Below are positions 33,744 through 42,702 of a DNA stretch of 64,000 nt, piece by piece. The DNA comes from Dinoroseobacter sp049801095. GTDB lineage: Bacteria > Pseudomonadota > Alphaproteobacteria > Rhodobacterales > Rhodobacteraceae. The notes under the pieces are model-generated. The model was given only the letters and a program-made list of their open reading frames with translations, was not told the origin of the DNA and ran no database searches. The stretch lies in the NCBI RefSeq assembly GCF_049801095.1, contig NZ_JBNAGH010000005.1, positions 220,040-284,039 on the forward strand. Reading direction: 5' to 3'. Each line of letters opens with the position of its first letter. Position 1 is the stretch's first letter. The position numbers and the translations under genes are program-made.

Positions 33744-34192
33744 AGCAGAACCCCGACCGCGAGGCAGGCCACCACGATGCTGGTCAGGAGCACCCGCAGA
33801 TGCATCCACCAGGCCGGGGCGAGCCCTTGCCGCCAGAAGAGGTAGTCGAGCCCCAAAAGCCCAACGAAGCCTGCGATCAGGTTGATCTGGGCAGAGACCG
33901 GTCCGCCGCCGACCATGAAAAACGCCCAGAGCGCCGGCACCACGCTCAGCCCGTAGCCGGTGGTCGCCACCGTCCCCTCCGCCTTGGTCGCAAAGCCCCA
34001 AAGCACGCCGGACATGAAAGCCAGTATGATCGTACCGTAGAAGATCTGCACATAGGGCCCGATGAAGCGCGGGCCGAACTGCGCCATGCCGAAGTTGGCC
34101 AGCGCCTCGGAGAGAAGCGTGCCTGCGCCGAAGAGGAACGGGATCAGACCGGCCAGGCCGAGGATCAGGGCGGAACGGGGGATCTGTGTCAT
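33740..34192 (-). CDS. DUF3429 membrane protein
   Basis: 150 residues from the ATG at 34192, with about five membrane helices: LILGLAGLIPFLFGAG, IFYGTIILAFMSGVLWGF, GLSVVPALWAFFMVGG, AGFVGLLGLDYLFWRQ and a last LLTSIVVACLAVGVLL. The order and motifs match DUF3429, a family of unknown function in proteobacteria. Codons upstream of 34192 are in frame but lack the family pattern. Confidence 0.82.
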   Translation of the reverse strand: MTQIPRSALILGLAGLIPFLFGAGTLLSEALANFGMAQFGPRFIGPYVQIFYGTIILAFMSGVLWGFATKAEGTVATTGYGLSVVPALWAFFMVGGGPVSAQINLIAGFVGLLGLDYLFWRQGLAPAWWMHLRVLLTSIVVACLAVGVLL

Positions 34193-34259
34193 GGGGTCTT
34201 TGTGCCGCCCGCGCCGGGGCGCTGCAAGGGGCAGCAGGCGGTGCGGCGCAGATTGCGCC

Positions 34260-35222
34260 TCAGGCGCTCGCGTCGAAGAAGAAGCGCACTGCATGAAAGA
34301 AGATCGGCGCCGCGAAGAGCACGGAATCAAGTCGGTCGATGAAGCCGCCATGGCCCGCGAACATCGGCCCCCAATCCTTGACCCCGCGATCGCGCTTGAT
34401 CGCGTTCATTACCAGAGCGCCGAACATACCGACCGTGGACGCCAAAAGCGCCAGAAGGAAGGCCTGCCACGGGGCGAAAGGCGTGATCCACCAGAGCGCG
34501 CCGCCGATCACACTCGCCAGCAGAACCCCGGCCATGGTCCCCTCCCAAGTGCGGGAGCGCGACAGGGAGGGGGCGATCTTGCGCCGCCCGATCAGCTTGG
34601 TCCCGGCATATTGCAGCACATCCGCGATTTGGACCACGATCACCAGCCAGGCAACCAGCAGGATCAGCCGCCCGCCATAGCCCGGGATCTCCAGCGTCAG
34701 GAGGGCAGGCACATGGCTCATGCAATAGACGCAGATCATCAGTGCCCATTGGGTTTCGGCCACGCGCTCGAGGAAGTTCGTCCGGTCCCCCTCCAGCGCC
34801 GAGAGGATCGGCAAGAGCAGGAAGGCATAGACCGGGATGAACATGGAGGACATCCCGTACCAGCCCAGCCCGACCAGAATGTACTGCACCGGCAGGACGA
34901 CAAAGAAAGATGCGGCAATCGCCCAGTGATCCGCCACCCGCTTGTTGGTCAGGGTCATGAACTCGCGCAGGGCCGAGAAAGAGCAGATCGCAAAAAGCAC
35001 CACGATCCCTGTGCTGCCGCCCAGCGAGAACAGCGCGACCAGCGCCGTCATTGCCCACCAGGCCATGATCCGCGCGTTCAGGTTCTCGATCGTTGTGTTC
35101 ACCTCATGGGGCGGGAGGCGCCAGCGCAAGGTCTCGGCGAGGATGGTCGCAAGGATCAGGAGCGTGCCGACGCCCAGGATCTCCCAGGCAAAGGGATGCG
35201 GTTCGATCGGGATCTCGGTCAT
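34260..35222 (-). CDS. CdsA-type phosphatidate cytidylyltransferase
   Basis: 320 residues with about eight membrane segments. The CDP-transferase signature is at the C-terminus: SxxKRDRGVKDWGPMFAGHGGFIDRLDS-like (about residues 277-302), including the KD and HGG-x-x-DR-x-D residues that bind metal and CTP. CdsA makes CDP-diacylglycerol from phosphatidic acid and CTP. The start overlaps by 4 bases the end of the acyltransferase gene, whose product class (phosphatidic acid) would be its substrate. Sequence outside the signature is somewhat divergent, so it may be a second, CdsA-like enzyme. Confidence 0.87.
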   Translation of the reverse strand: MTEIPIEPHPFAWEILGVGTLLILATILAETLRWRLPPHEVNTTIENLNARIMAWWAMTALVALFSLGGSTGIVVLFAICSFSALREFMTLTNKRVADHWAIAASFFVVLPVQYILVGLGWYGMSSMFIPVYAFLLLPILSALEGDRTNFLERVAETQWALMICVYCMSHVPALLTLEIPGYGGRLILLVAWLVIVVQIADVLQYAGTKLIGRRKIAPSLSRSRTWEGTMAGVLLASVIGGALWWITPFAPWQAFLLALLASTVGMFGALVMNAIKRDRGVKDWGPMFAGHGGFIDRLDSVLFAAPIFFHAVRFFFDASA

Positions 35223-35878
35223 GGGCGCTGCCCCCCGTTCTGCGGGCGCAGGGCGACCATCGCCTCGGAGGCGCGGGCGAGAAAGGCGTCGATGCTCTCG
35301 CCCGGCTCGACGCGCACCGGCGCGCCAAAGCTCACGGTGCAGAGCAGCGGCACCGGGATCACATGGCCCTTGGGCATGACGCTGTTGAGGTTCTCGATCC
35401 AGACCGGCACGAGATCGAGCTCCGGCCGTGCCTTGGAGACGTTGTAGATCCCCGATTTGAAGCGCAGGACCGGCTTGTCGGTCATGTTGCGTTTGCCTTC
35501 GGGAAAGATGATCAGCGAGTCGCCCTGATCCACCGCCTCGAGGATCTTGGCCACCGGGTCTTCGTCCCCGCGATGCTCCGGGCGGCGCTCGATCATCACG
35601 GCGCGTACGACCTCATGGCCGACAAAGGCGCGGAGCTTGGATTTCAGCCAATAATCGCTGCCCGCGACCGCGCGAGTCTGCTTGCGCAGGCGCGGGGGCA
35701 GCACGGTCCAGATCAGGATCAGGTCCGCATTGCTCGTGTGGTTGGCGAAATAGAGGCGCTGTTTCGGGACCGGTTCGATCCCGTGCCAGATCGCCCGCGG
35801 CGCGGTCAGAAGCCGTGCCAGCAGGATCAGGCCCGAGCCCAGCAGCCAGGCGGCAAAGGAGGTGACCAGCCGCTTCAT
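35219..35878 (-). CDS. PlsC-like 1-acylglycerol-3-phosphate acyltransferase
   Basis: 219 residues from the ATG at 35878. The acyltransferase motif I FANHTSNADLILI has the HX4D arrangement, and motif III is IIFPEGKRNMTD near residue 139. A hydrophobic N-terminal helix (FAAWLLGSGLILLARLL) anchors it in the membrane. It should acylate lysophosphatidic acid or a related lysolipid; coupling to the CdsA-like gene supports phospholipid synthesis. Confidence 0.88.
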   Translation of the reverse strand: MKRLVTSFAAWLLGSGLILLARLLTAPRAIWHGIEPVPKQRLYFANHTSNADLILIWTVLPPRLRKQTRAVAGSDYWLKSKLRAFVGHEVVRAVMIERRPEHRGDEDPVAKILEAVDQGDSLIIFPEGKRNMTDKPVLRFKSGIYNVSKARPELDLVPVWIENLNSVMPKGHVIPVPLLCTVSFGAPVRVEPGESIDAFLARASEAMVALRPQNGGQRP

Positions 35879-35897
35879 GGGCCGAGGCGGCCGCCCG

Positions 35898-36512
35898 TCA
35901 CGCGCGCTCCATCGCGAGGCGCCCGGCCAGCAGGGCAAAGACCGCCGCGAAGGAGCGGTTCAGCCAGGTCATCACCCGCGCCGAGCCGAGCACCCAGTCC
36001 CGCGCCTTGGCCGCGAACGCGCCATAGCCGAGAAAGACCACGAAGGTCATCGCCATGAAGACCGCGCCCAAGAGGGCCATCTCCGCCGTGGCGGTGGCTG
36101 CGTTCCCGCTCAGGAACGGGGGCAAGAGTGCGAGAAAGAAGATCGACAGCTTGGGGTTCAGGATATTGATCAGCGCGCCGCGCCGGGCGATGCGCCAGCC
36201 AGGTTCTGCCGTGGTTTCGGCCCGCACCTGCAGCGCGCCGCCCTCGCGCAAGGCGCCCCAGGCAAGCCAGAGCAGATAGGCGACCCCGGCGAACTTCACC
36301 ACGTTGAAGAGGAGCGCCGAGGTGTGAAGCACCGCGGCCAGCCCCAGCGTCGCCGCCAGAAGGTGAGGCACAATCCCGAAGGTGCAGCCAAGCGCGGCCC
36401 AAGCCGCCGCCCGGCGCCCGCGGCCCAGCCCAAGTGCCAGCGTATAGACCACCCCGGTCCCCGGAGAGAGCACGACCACAAGGGCGGTGAGCAGGAAGGA
36501 GGTGGTGATCAT
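35898..36512 (-). CDS. LysE/RhtB-family amino-acid exporter
   Basis: 204 residues from the ATG at 36512. The signature LSPGTGVVYTLALGLGRGRRA (first helix and loop) and the middle GVAYLLWLAWGALR, then RRGALINILNPKLSIFFLALLPPF, are those of LysE/RhtB proteins, with about six membrane helices. Substrate not predictable. Ends 19 bases before the acyltransferase start. Confidence 0.92.
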   Translation of the reverse strand: MITTSFLLTALVVVLSPGTGVVYTLALGLGRGRRAAAWAALGCTFGIVPHLLAATLGLAAVLHTSALLFNVVKFAGVAYLLWLAWGALREGGALQVRAETTAEPGWRIARRGALINILNPKLSIFFLALLPPFLSGNAATATAEMALLGAVFMAMTFVVFLGYGAFAAKARDWVLGSARVMTWLNRSFAAVFALLAGRLAMERA

Positions 36513-36756
36513 GGCGCGCCCTTTCGCAGAAACTTGCAAGCGCCCCAGCGTAAGGCGAAATCAGCGGGCTTGGCCAGTGTCTTGGCGTCTATGCGGATCT
36601 GGGGTCCGCCGTTCAGGCGAGTGAGGGGCAGGCCACGCATCCGGGGCGTGTTTCCATGGCGAAGTGCTGGGGAATTGCCGGTGATTCCACAGGTTTACAC
36701 CGGCGCGACTCGCGACATTTCCAAGCGTTTCAGCCGAGACTTTGTCCCGTGCGGCC

Positions 36757-37713
36757 TCAGGCCCCGGCGGGCTCGCGGAGGATTCGGGGCACCTTGAACT
36801 CGACGTTCTCCTGTGCGGTCTCGACCTGCGCGACCGTCACGTCGAACCGGGCGCGGAAGGCGTCGATCACCTCATTGACCAGCACTTCCGGTGCTGAGGC
36901 GCCAGCGGTGATCCCGATGGACCCGATCCCCTCGAGCGCGCGCCAGTCGATATCCTCGGCCCGCTGCACCAGTTGGGCATATTGGCACCCGGCCGCGCGA
37001 CCGACCTCGACCAGACGCTTGGAGTTCGAGGAATTCGGCGCGCCGATCACAAGCATGGCATCCGCCTTGGGCGCCATGGCCTTCACCGCGCCCTGTCGGT
37101 TCGTGGTGGCGTAGCAGATGTCTTCCTTATGGGGCCCGACAATGGCCGGGAAACGCGCTTGCAGGGCCGCCACGATATCAGCGGTGTCATCCACCGAGAG
37201 CGTTGTCTGGGTGATGAAGGCCAGCTGATCCGGGTCGCGCGGGGTGAGCGTCGCCACATCCGCCACCGTCTCCACCAGCAGGACCTCGCCTTCAGGAAGT
37301 TGGCCCATGGTGCCCACGGTTTCGGGATGGCCGTCATGGCCGATCATCACCATCTGCAGCCCGTTGCCGTGGTGGCGCTCCGCCTCGATATGCACCTTGC
37401 TCACCAGCGGACAGGTGGCGTCCACATAGACCATCTCGCGCCGGGCGGCCTCGGCGGGTACGGCCTTGGGCACCCCATGGGCCGAGAAGATCACCGGGCG
37501 GTCATCGGGGCAGTCCTCAAGCTCCTTGACGAAGACCGCCCCTTTCGCGCGCAGCCCGTCGACCACGTATTTGTTGTGGACGATCTCGTGGCGCACATAG
37601 ACCGGCGCGCCCCATTTCTCGAGCGCCATCTCAACGATCTTGATCGCCCGGTCCACGCCAGCGCAGAACCCGCGCGGGGCGGCGAGGTAGAGTGTCAGCT
37701 GGGGCAGGGACAT
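36757..37713 (-). CDS. ispH: 4-hydroxy-3-methylbut-2-enyl diphosphate reductase IspH
   Basis: 318 residues. The three [4Fe-4S] cysteines lie in APRGFCAGVDRAI (Cys17), VDATCPLVSKVH (near residue 100) and DICYATTNRQGA (near 200), and the late APNSSNSKRLVE and TAGASAPEVLV segments are conserved. It makes IPP and DMAPP in the last step of the MEP isoprenoid pathway. About 240 bases separate it from the LysE gene, with no other gene seen between them. Confidence 0.97.
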   Translation of the reverse strand: MSLPQLTLYLAAPRGFCAGVDRAIKIVEMALEKWGAPVYVRHEIVHNKYVVDGLRAKGAVFVKELEDCPDDRPVIFSAHGVPKAVPAEAARREMVYVDATCPLVSKVHIEAERHHGNGLQMVMIGHDGHPETVGTMGQLPEGEVLLVETVADVATLTPRDPDQLAFITQTTLSVDDTADIVAALQARFPAIVGPHKEDICYATTNRQGAVKAMAPKADAMLVIGAPNSSNSKRLVEVGRAAGCQYAQLVQRAEDIDWRALEGIGSIGITAGASAPEVLVNEVIDAFRARFDVTVAQVETAQENVEFKVPRILREPAGA

Positions 37714-37864
37714 GGCGCGGTCCTCGATCTGTCAGAGTTTCTTTACGAATAGGTGTCCAGAACGCGTTTGACCAGTCCCGAGACGCGCGCGTAGGCGCGG
37801 CGCGGCATGGGGCTTGACCTTCCAGCGGGGGAAGCGGCTTGGCTCTGTCCCGAGGAGGAAAGCG

Positions 37865-38296
37865 ATGTTTGCACGAACGATGATCGCGGCGGCACTGCTT
37901 TGCGGTGCGGCGCAGGCGCAATCCCTGCTGCCCTGGCAGGATCCGGAGGCGGTGGCGCGCGGCGCCGAGATCTATGACGGCTATTGCGCGGCCTGCCACG
38001 GGGCCAATCTGGAGGGGCAGGTGCCCGATTGGCGCAGTCCGGGGGAGGATGGTCTCCTGCCCGCGCCGCCCCATGATGCGAGCGGCCATACCTGGCACCA
38101 TGCGGATTTGCTGCTCTTCCGGATCACCAAATACGGAACCGAGGCGCTGATCGGCGGCGATTATCGCAGCAACATGGCCGGGTTCGGCGATGTGCTCAGC
38201 GATGCGGAGATCCTCGCGGTGCTGGGCTATATCAAGAGCACATGGCCCGACCGGGTGCGGGCTGCCCATGACCGGGTGAATGCAGCTGCGCAATAG
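37865..38296 (+). CDS. periplasmic c-type cytochrome
   Basis: 143 residues from the ATG at 37865, with signal peptide MFARTMIAAALLCGAAQAQ. One haem c site, YCAACHGANLEG (near residues 39-50), and a probable axial Met in RSNMAGFGDVLSDAEI place it among class I cytochromes c. The conserved ILAVLGYIKSTWP ending is common in such domains. Partner unknown; it stands alone, divergent from ispH. Confidence 0.9.
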   Translation: MFARTMIAAALLCGAAQAQSLLPWQDPEAVARGAEIYDGYCAACHGANLEGQVPDWRSPGEDGLLPAPPHDASGHTWHHADLLLFRITKYGTEALIGGDYRSNMAGFGDVLSDAEILAVLGYIKSTWPDRVRAAHDRVNAAAQ

Positions 38297-38302
38297 GCGG
38301 GG

Positions 38303-38761
38303 TCAGGAGAGCAGCTCGCCCCCTCCGGCCACGGCGGCAGCGAGCACAAGATAGCGCGCGGTTTTGGCAAAGCCGACCAGCAGAACGAACAGGATCAGGG
38401 GTGTGCGCATCACGCCCGCGGCCACGGTGATCGCATCGCCCAGGGGGGCCCAGCTCAGCAGGAGGCTCCATTTGCCGTATTTCGCGAACCAGGTTTGCGC
38501 CTTCTCCAGCTGCTCCTCGGTCACGGGAAACCAGCGCTTGTCGCGAAAGCGCGGGATCTGCCAGCCGAGGGCGTAGTTCAGCACCGAGCCCAGCGTGTTG
38601 CCCACCGACGCCACGACCAGCAACGCCCAGAGCGGGACCGCCGCCTGGATCTGGAACGCGGTGAAGACGATCTCCGACTGCAAGGGCAGCAAGGTCGCCG
38701 CCCCAAAGGCCACGGCGAACATGGTGACGAGCACGCCCGCCATGGTGTCCCAGATGCCCAT
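38303..38761 (-). CDS. YqaA-family membrane protein
   Basis: 152 residues with about four membrane segments. GAATLLPLQSEIVFTAF, VASVGNTLGSVLNYALGW, a charged loop (RFRDKRWFPVTEEQLEKAQ) and LLLSWAPLGDAITVAAGVMR match the small DedA/SNARE-associated YqaA proteins. The exact role is unknown. It converges on the cytochrome c gene 6 bases away. Confidence 0.88.
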   Translation of the reverse strand: MGIWDTMAGVLVTMFAVAFGAATLLPLQSEIVFTAFQIQAAVPLWALLVVASVGNTLGSVLNYALGWQIPRFRDKRWFPVTEEQLEKAQTWFAKYGKWSLLLSWAPLGDAITVAAGVMRTPLILFVLLVGFAKTARYLVLAAAVAGGGELLS

Positions 38762-38778
38762 GAAAGTCCCCCAGCATG

Positions 38779-38801
38779 AAAAAGACCCGCCGGAGCGGGT
38801 C
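38779..38801 (-). terminator. Rho-independent terminator after the NYN-domain gene
   Basis: On the minus strand GACCCGC-TCCG-GCGGGTC (38801 down to 38784) is followed by TTTTT. It lies between the NYN gene stop and the yqaA-type gene start. Confidence 0.85.
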
Positions 38802-38825
38802 CATTCCTGAGCGGTGATGGCGCTC

Positions 38826-39398
38826 TTATTCGGCGGTTTCGCTCACCGTTTCCCGGGGCTCGCGCGGCTCGCGCGGCGGACGCCCGATGATCTCCTTGAG
38901 CTCGTCGAGCTCAATGAAGTTGTCGGCCTGACGGCGCAGCTCGTCCGAGATCATCGGCGGATGCGACCGGATGGTCGAGACCACCGAAACCCGCACGCCA
39001 CGGCGCTGGAGGGCCTCGATCAGCGGACGGAAGTCTCCATCGCCAGAAAAGAGAACGGCATGGTCCATGTGGGGCGCGAGTTCCATTGCGTCCACGGCCA
39101 GCTCGATGTCCATGTTCCCTTTCACCTTCCGGCGACCCTGGCTGTCGGTGTACTCCTTGGCCGGCTTAGTCACCATGCTGAACCCATTGTAGTGGAGCCA
39201 GTCCACAAGCGGGCGGATCGGTGAGTATTCATCGTTCTCCAAGAGCGCAGTGTAATAGAACGCACGCAGCAGTTTTCCGCGACGCATGAACTCTTGCCTG
39301 AGCAACTTGTAATCGATGTCAAACCCCAGCGCTTTGGCTGCGGCGTAGAGGTTGGAGCCATCAATAAACAGCGCCAACCTGTCGTCTTTATAAAACAT
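38826..39398 (-). CDS. NYN-domain (LabA/DUF88-like) putative ribonuclease
   Basis: 190 residues from the ATG at 39398. ALFIDGSNLYAAAKALG, then KGNMDIELAVDAMELA and AVLFSGDGDFRPLIEALQRRG hold the conserved Asp residues of NYN/PIN-like nucleases; the C-terminus is a low-complexity PREPREPRE tail. In NYN proteins these acids bind Mg2+ for RNA cleavage. Specific target unknown. Followed by a strong terminator, divergent from folK. Confidence 0.9.
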   Translation of the reverse strand: MFYKDDRLALFIDGSNLYAAAKALGFDIDYKLLRQEFMRRGKLLRAFYYTALLENDEYSPIRPLVDWLHYNGFSMVTKPAKEYTDSQGRRKVKGNMDIELAVDAMELAPHMDHAVLFSGDGDFRPLIEALQRRGVRVSVVSTIRSHPPMISDELRRQADNFIELDELKEIIGRPPREPREPRETVSETAE

Positions 39399-39463
39399 TA
39401 CTGGTCCTTCCAAGTAATGCGCTTCATCGAATTCCGTGAGTGCGAATTATTTTAAATTGATGA

Positions 39464-40084
39464 AACGCGTCATGGAAAGTAAGCCATTTCACGGCCATCG
39501 CAACTGGAAAGGCGCTCAAAATTTCGTCTGTAGGCATAATAGCGCTGGGCGCAAATCAACCTCTCGGGGATTTTGCGCCGGAGCTTACTTTACGTCAAGC
39601 TTACGAAGCTCTGGAAGAGGCTTCGATCGAGATTGTTGCGCGCAGCCGTTTCTATGCGACGCCTGCATTCCCGGATCCGTCTGAACCAGAGTATGTTAAC
39701 AGCTGTGTGACAGTGGATACGGACCTGTCTCCCAAAGCGCTTTTAGAGGTTCTGCACGGGATCGAGCGCCGTCTTGGTCGGGCGCGGGTGCAGCGTTGGG
39801 GGGCGCGGACGCTGGATCTCGATCTGCTCACACTCGGGATCACGATCTTACCGGATCTTGAAACATATCAGCGTTGGGCGGACCTTCCGGTCGCGGACCA
39901 GATCGCCCGAACACCCGATCACCTGATTCTCCCCCATCCCCGCATCGCCGATCGCCCCTTCGTTCTGGTGCCTCTGCGGGACGTGGCCCCCCTCTGGCGG
40001 CACCCGGTGACGGGCAAAACCGCCGATGAGATGCTCGCAACCCTCCCAAAAGAGGATATTGCCGCCATCCGGCCCCTCGACTGA
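39464..40084 (+). CDS. folK: HPPK (folK), start codon unresolved
   Basis: The frame opens after a TGA at 39461-39463 and runs to 40084. It contains the family start IIALGANQPLGDFAPELTLR, then SRFYATPAFPDPSEPEYVN, RRLGRARVQRWGARTLDLDLL (catalytic Asp pair) and LPHPRIADRPFVLVPL. HPPK transfers pyrophosphate from ATP to 6-hydroxymethyl-dihydropterin in folate synthesis. There is no in-frame ATG, GTG or TTG between 39464 and the ALGAN motif at 39542; the first in-frame ATG (39707) would remove about 55 essential residues. A rare start (ATT at 39521, or ATC/ATA nearby), a frameshift or a sequence error are all possible. The start given is the frame limit. Confidence 0.82.
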   Translation, partial: NASWKVSHFTAIATGKALKISSVGIIALGANQPLGDFAPELTLRQAYEALEEASIEIVARSRFYATPAFPDPSEPEYVNSCVTVDTDLSPKALLEVLHGIERRLGRARVQRWGARTLDLDLLTLGITILPDLETYQRWADLPVADQIARTPDHLILPHPRIADRPFVLVPLRDVAPLWRHPVTGKTADEMLATLPKEDIAAIRPLD

Positions 40085-40095
40085 GTGCATTTTAC

Positions 40096-40124
40096 TTGTC
40101 AAGGGTTTTCCGAGGCCTTACATG
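40096..40124 (+). promoter_or_regulatory. candidate promoter of rpoZ
   Basis: TTGTCA (40096-40101), a 17-base spacer and TACATG (40119-40124) resemble sigma-70 boxes, the -10 weakly. The ATG of rpoZ lies 37 bases downstream. Confidence 0.35.
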
Positions 40125-40160
40125 CTGGCCACTGCCCCTTTTCGTGAAACGGAGACATCC

Positions 40161-40514
40161 ATGGCCCGCGTGACGGTTGAAGATTGCGTTGACAAGGTTC
40201 CCAACCGGTTCGAGCTGGTGATGCTGGCGGCCCACCGCGCCCGCGAGATTTCCGCCGGGGCCGAGCTGACCATTGATCGCGACAACGACAAGAACCCGGT
40301 CGTGTCCCTGCGTGAGATCGCCGAAGAGACCCAGTCGGCGGATGCCCTGCGTGAGCGCCTGATCGAGTCGAACCAGACCCAGATCGAAGTGGACGAGCCC
40401 GAAGAGGACACCATGGCGATGCTCATGGGTGGCCAGCCGGATAAGCCTGCCGAGGACGACATGTCCGAGGAGAAGCTTCTGCGCGCGCTGATGGAAGCGC
40501 AAGGTCAGCCCTGA
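40161..40514 (+). CDS. rpoZ: RNA polymerase omega subunit
   Basis: 117 residues from the ATG at 40161. ARVTVEDCVDKVPNRFELVMLAAHRAREI is the omega signature (kept short: VPNRFELV at residues 13-20), followed by DNDKNPVVSLREIAE. The alphaproteobacterial acidic C-terminal extension is present. Omega helps assemble RNA polymerase and forms a ppGpp site in some bacteria; it precedes the ppGpp synthase gene by 4 bases, the common arrangement. Confidence 0.96.
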   Translation: MARVTVEDCVDKVPNRFELVMLAAHRAREISAGAELTIDRDNDKNPVVSLREIAEETQSADALRERLIESNQTQIEVDEPEEDTMAMLMGGQPDKPAEDDMSEEKLLRALMEAQGQP

Positions 40515-40518
40515 TCCC

Positions 40519-42663
40519 ATGCCTCGGGATCAGCCGGAGTCTATGCTCGAAGCACGCGACCTCGTCGCCCTGATCCAGACCTACAACCCGAAAACGAACG
40601 CGGCCTTGATCGAGGCCGCCTATGCCTATGGGCGCGAGATGCACCAGGGCCAGATGCGCCATTCCGGGGAGGAGTATTTTACCCACCCGGTGGCCGTGGC
40701 GGCGATCCTCGCCGAGCAGCGGCTCGATGACAGCACGATCATCACCGCACTTCTGCATGACACGATCGAGGACACCCGATCGACCTTTGCCGAGCTCGAA
40801 CGCCGCTTTGGGCGCGAGATTGCCGAGCTGGTCAACGGGGTGACGAACCTCACCAACCTGCAGCTTACCAGTCGCGAGAACAAGCAGGCCGAGAATTTCC
40901 GCAAGCTCTTCATGGCCATGTCCAAGGATCTGCGCGTGATCCTCGTGAAGCTGGGCGACCGGCTCCACAATATGCGCACGATCAAGCACATGCCCCAGGC
41001 CAAGCAGGTCAAGAAGGCGCAGGAGACCATGGATATCTATGCGCCCCTCGCCGGGCGGATGGGGATGCAGTGGATGCGCGACGAACTGGAGGATCTGTCC
41101 TTCCGCGTGCTCAACCCCGATGGCCGCCAGTCCATCATGCGCCGTTTCATCAAGCTGCAGAACGAGACCGGCGACATGGTGCAGAAGATCACCAGCGACA
41201 TCCGCACCGAGCTCGACCGCCACGGGATCCAGGCCGAGGTCTATGGCCGCGCGAAGAAACCCTATTCGATCTGGCGCAAGATGGAGACGAAGAAGCTCGG
41301 CTTCTCGCGCCTGTCGGATATCTACGGGTTTCGCGTCATCACCCAGAGCGAGGATGACTGCTACGGCGTGCTGGGCGCGATCCACCAGCGGTGGCGCGCG
41401 GTGCCGGGGCGGTTCAAGGACTATATCAGTCAGCCCAAGTCCAACGGCTACCGCTCGATCCACACCACGGTCTCGGGTCGGGATGGCAAGCGCGTCGAGG
41501 TGCAGATCCGCACCCGCCAGATGCACGAGGTCGCCGAGGCGGGCGTGGCGGCCCATTGGTCCTATCGCGACGGGATTCAGGTGGAGAACCCGTTTGCCGT
41601 GGACCCGGCGGAGTGGATCTCGACCCTGAGCGAACGGTTCGAACAGTCCGAGGACCATGGCGAGTTCCTCGAGCATGTGAAGCTCGAGATGTATTCGGAT
41701 CAGGTCTTCTGCTTCACGCCCAAGGGCGAGGTGGTCAAGCTGCCCAAGGGCGCGACGCCGCTCGACTATGCCTACGGGATCCACACGCGGATCGGCGACA
41801 GCTGCGTGGGCGCCAAGGTGGATGGCATTCGCGTGCCCCTCTGGACCCGGCTGAAAAATGGTCAATCGGTGGAGATTATCACCGCCGATGGTCAGCGCCC
41901 CCAGGCGACCTGGATCGATATCGTGGTCACGGGCCGCGCCAAGCAGGCGATCCGCCGGTCGCTCCGCGAGGAGGATCGCGCGCGCTTTGTGAAACTCGGG
42001 CAGGAGCTGGCCCGCGTGGCATTTGAGCATGTGGGCAAGCGCGTCACCGACAAGGCGCTGAAGACCGCCGCTCATCAGCTGGGCTATGGCGGTCAGCAGG
42101 ATCTGCTCTCGGCTCTGGGCAGCACGGATATCTCCGCTCGCGAAGTCGTCGAGGTGCTCTATCCCGAACTGCAGGGCAGTACCGGAGACGAGGTCGATGC
42201 GGAACGGGCCGTGGTCGGCCTCAACCCCGATCAGAGCTTCGAGCGGTCGCGCTGCTGCCAACCGGTCCCGGGCGAGCGAATCGTCGGGATCGCCTATCGG
42301 GGGCGCGGCGTGCGGATCCACGCCATCGACTGCCCCGCGCTCGAGGAGTTCGAGGATGAAATGCGGCGCTGGATTGACCTGCAATGGCATTCCGGGCGCC
42401 ACGCCGCCGCCCATGCGGTCCGTCTCGATGTCACGATCGGTAACGATCAGGGCGTTCTGGGACGAATCTGCACATTGATTGGTGAACAGAGGGCCAATAT
42501 TTCAGACTTGCACTTTGTTGACCGGAAACCTGACTTTTACCGCCTACTTCTAGAAGTAGAGGTACGTGACCTGGAGCATTTGCACCGCGTCATGACGGCC
42601 GTTCAGGCCGATAGCGACGTGGCCGGGCTCGACCGGCACAGAGATTTAAGCCGCAAGCCCTGA
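40519..42663 (+). CDS. bifunctional (p)ppGpp synthetase/hydrolase (RelA/SpoT homologue)
   Basis: 714 residues. The HD hydrolase domain has LLHDTIEDT with the His-Asp and Glu-Asp pairs near residues 80-85; the synthetase domain has KKPYSIWRKM, DIYGFRVIT and EVQIRTRQMHEVAEAG (about 240-350); the TGS domain begins about 397 (CFTPKGEVVKLPKGATPLDY); an ACT domain ends the protein. Both active sites look intact. It makes and breaks (p)ppGpp under starvation and is the only long RSH gene in the window. A second Met at residue 9 (40543) could be the true start. Confidence 0.96.
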   Translation: MPRDQPESMLEARDLVALIQTYNPKTNAALIEAAYAYGREMHQGQMRHSGEEYFTHPVAVAAILAEQRLDDSTIITALLHDTIEDTRSTFAELERRFGREIAELVNGVTNLTNLQLTSRENKQAENFRKLFMAMSKDLRVILVKLGDRLHNMRTIKHMPQAKQVKKAQETMDIYAPLAGRMGMQWMRDELEDLSFRVLNPDGRQSIMRRFIKLQNETGDMVQKITSDIRTELDRHGIQAEVYGRAKKPYSIWRKMETKKLGFSRLSDIYGFRVITQSEDDCYGVLGAIHQRWRAVPGRFKDYISQPKSNGYRSIHTTVSGRDGKRVEVQIRTRQMHEVAEAGVAAHWSYRDGIQVENPFAVDPAEWISTLSERFEQSEDHGEFLEHVKLEMYSDQVFCFTPKGEVVKLPKGATPLDYAYGIHTRIGDSCVGAKVDGIRVPLWTRLKNGQSVEIITADGQRPQATWIDIVVTGRAKQAIRRSLREEDRARFVKLGQELARVAFEHVGKRVTDKALKTAAHQLGYGGQQDLLSALGSTDISAREVVEVLYPELQGSTGDEVDAERAVVGLNPDQSFERSRCCQPVPGERIVGIAYRGRGVRIHAIDCPALEEFEDEMRRWIDLQWHSGRHAAAHAVRLDVTIGNDQGVLGRICTLIGEQRANISDLHFVDRKPDFYRLLLEVEVRDLEHLHRVMTAVQADSDVAGLDRHRDLSRKP

Positions 42664-42702
42664 TCCCCAGGGGCGGGCGGGCCAGATGGAAAGAGGACCC
42701 GC

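Noticed and set aside
39436..39684. Open frame with good ATGs ahead of folK
   Set aside because: It overlaps the folK-coding sequence in a different frame, ends soon after and has no family resemblance; it only matters for the start-codon question of folK.
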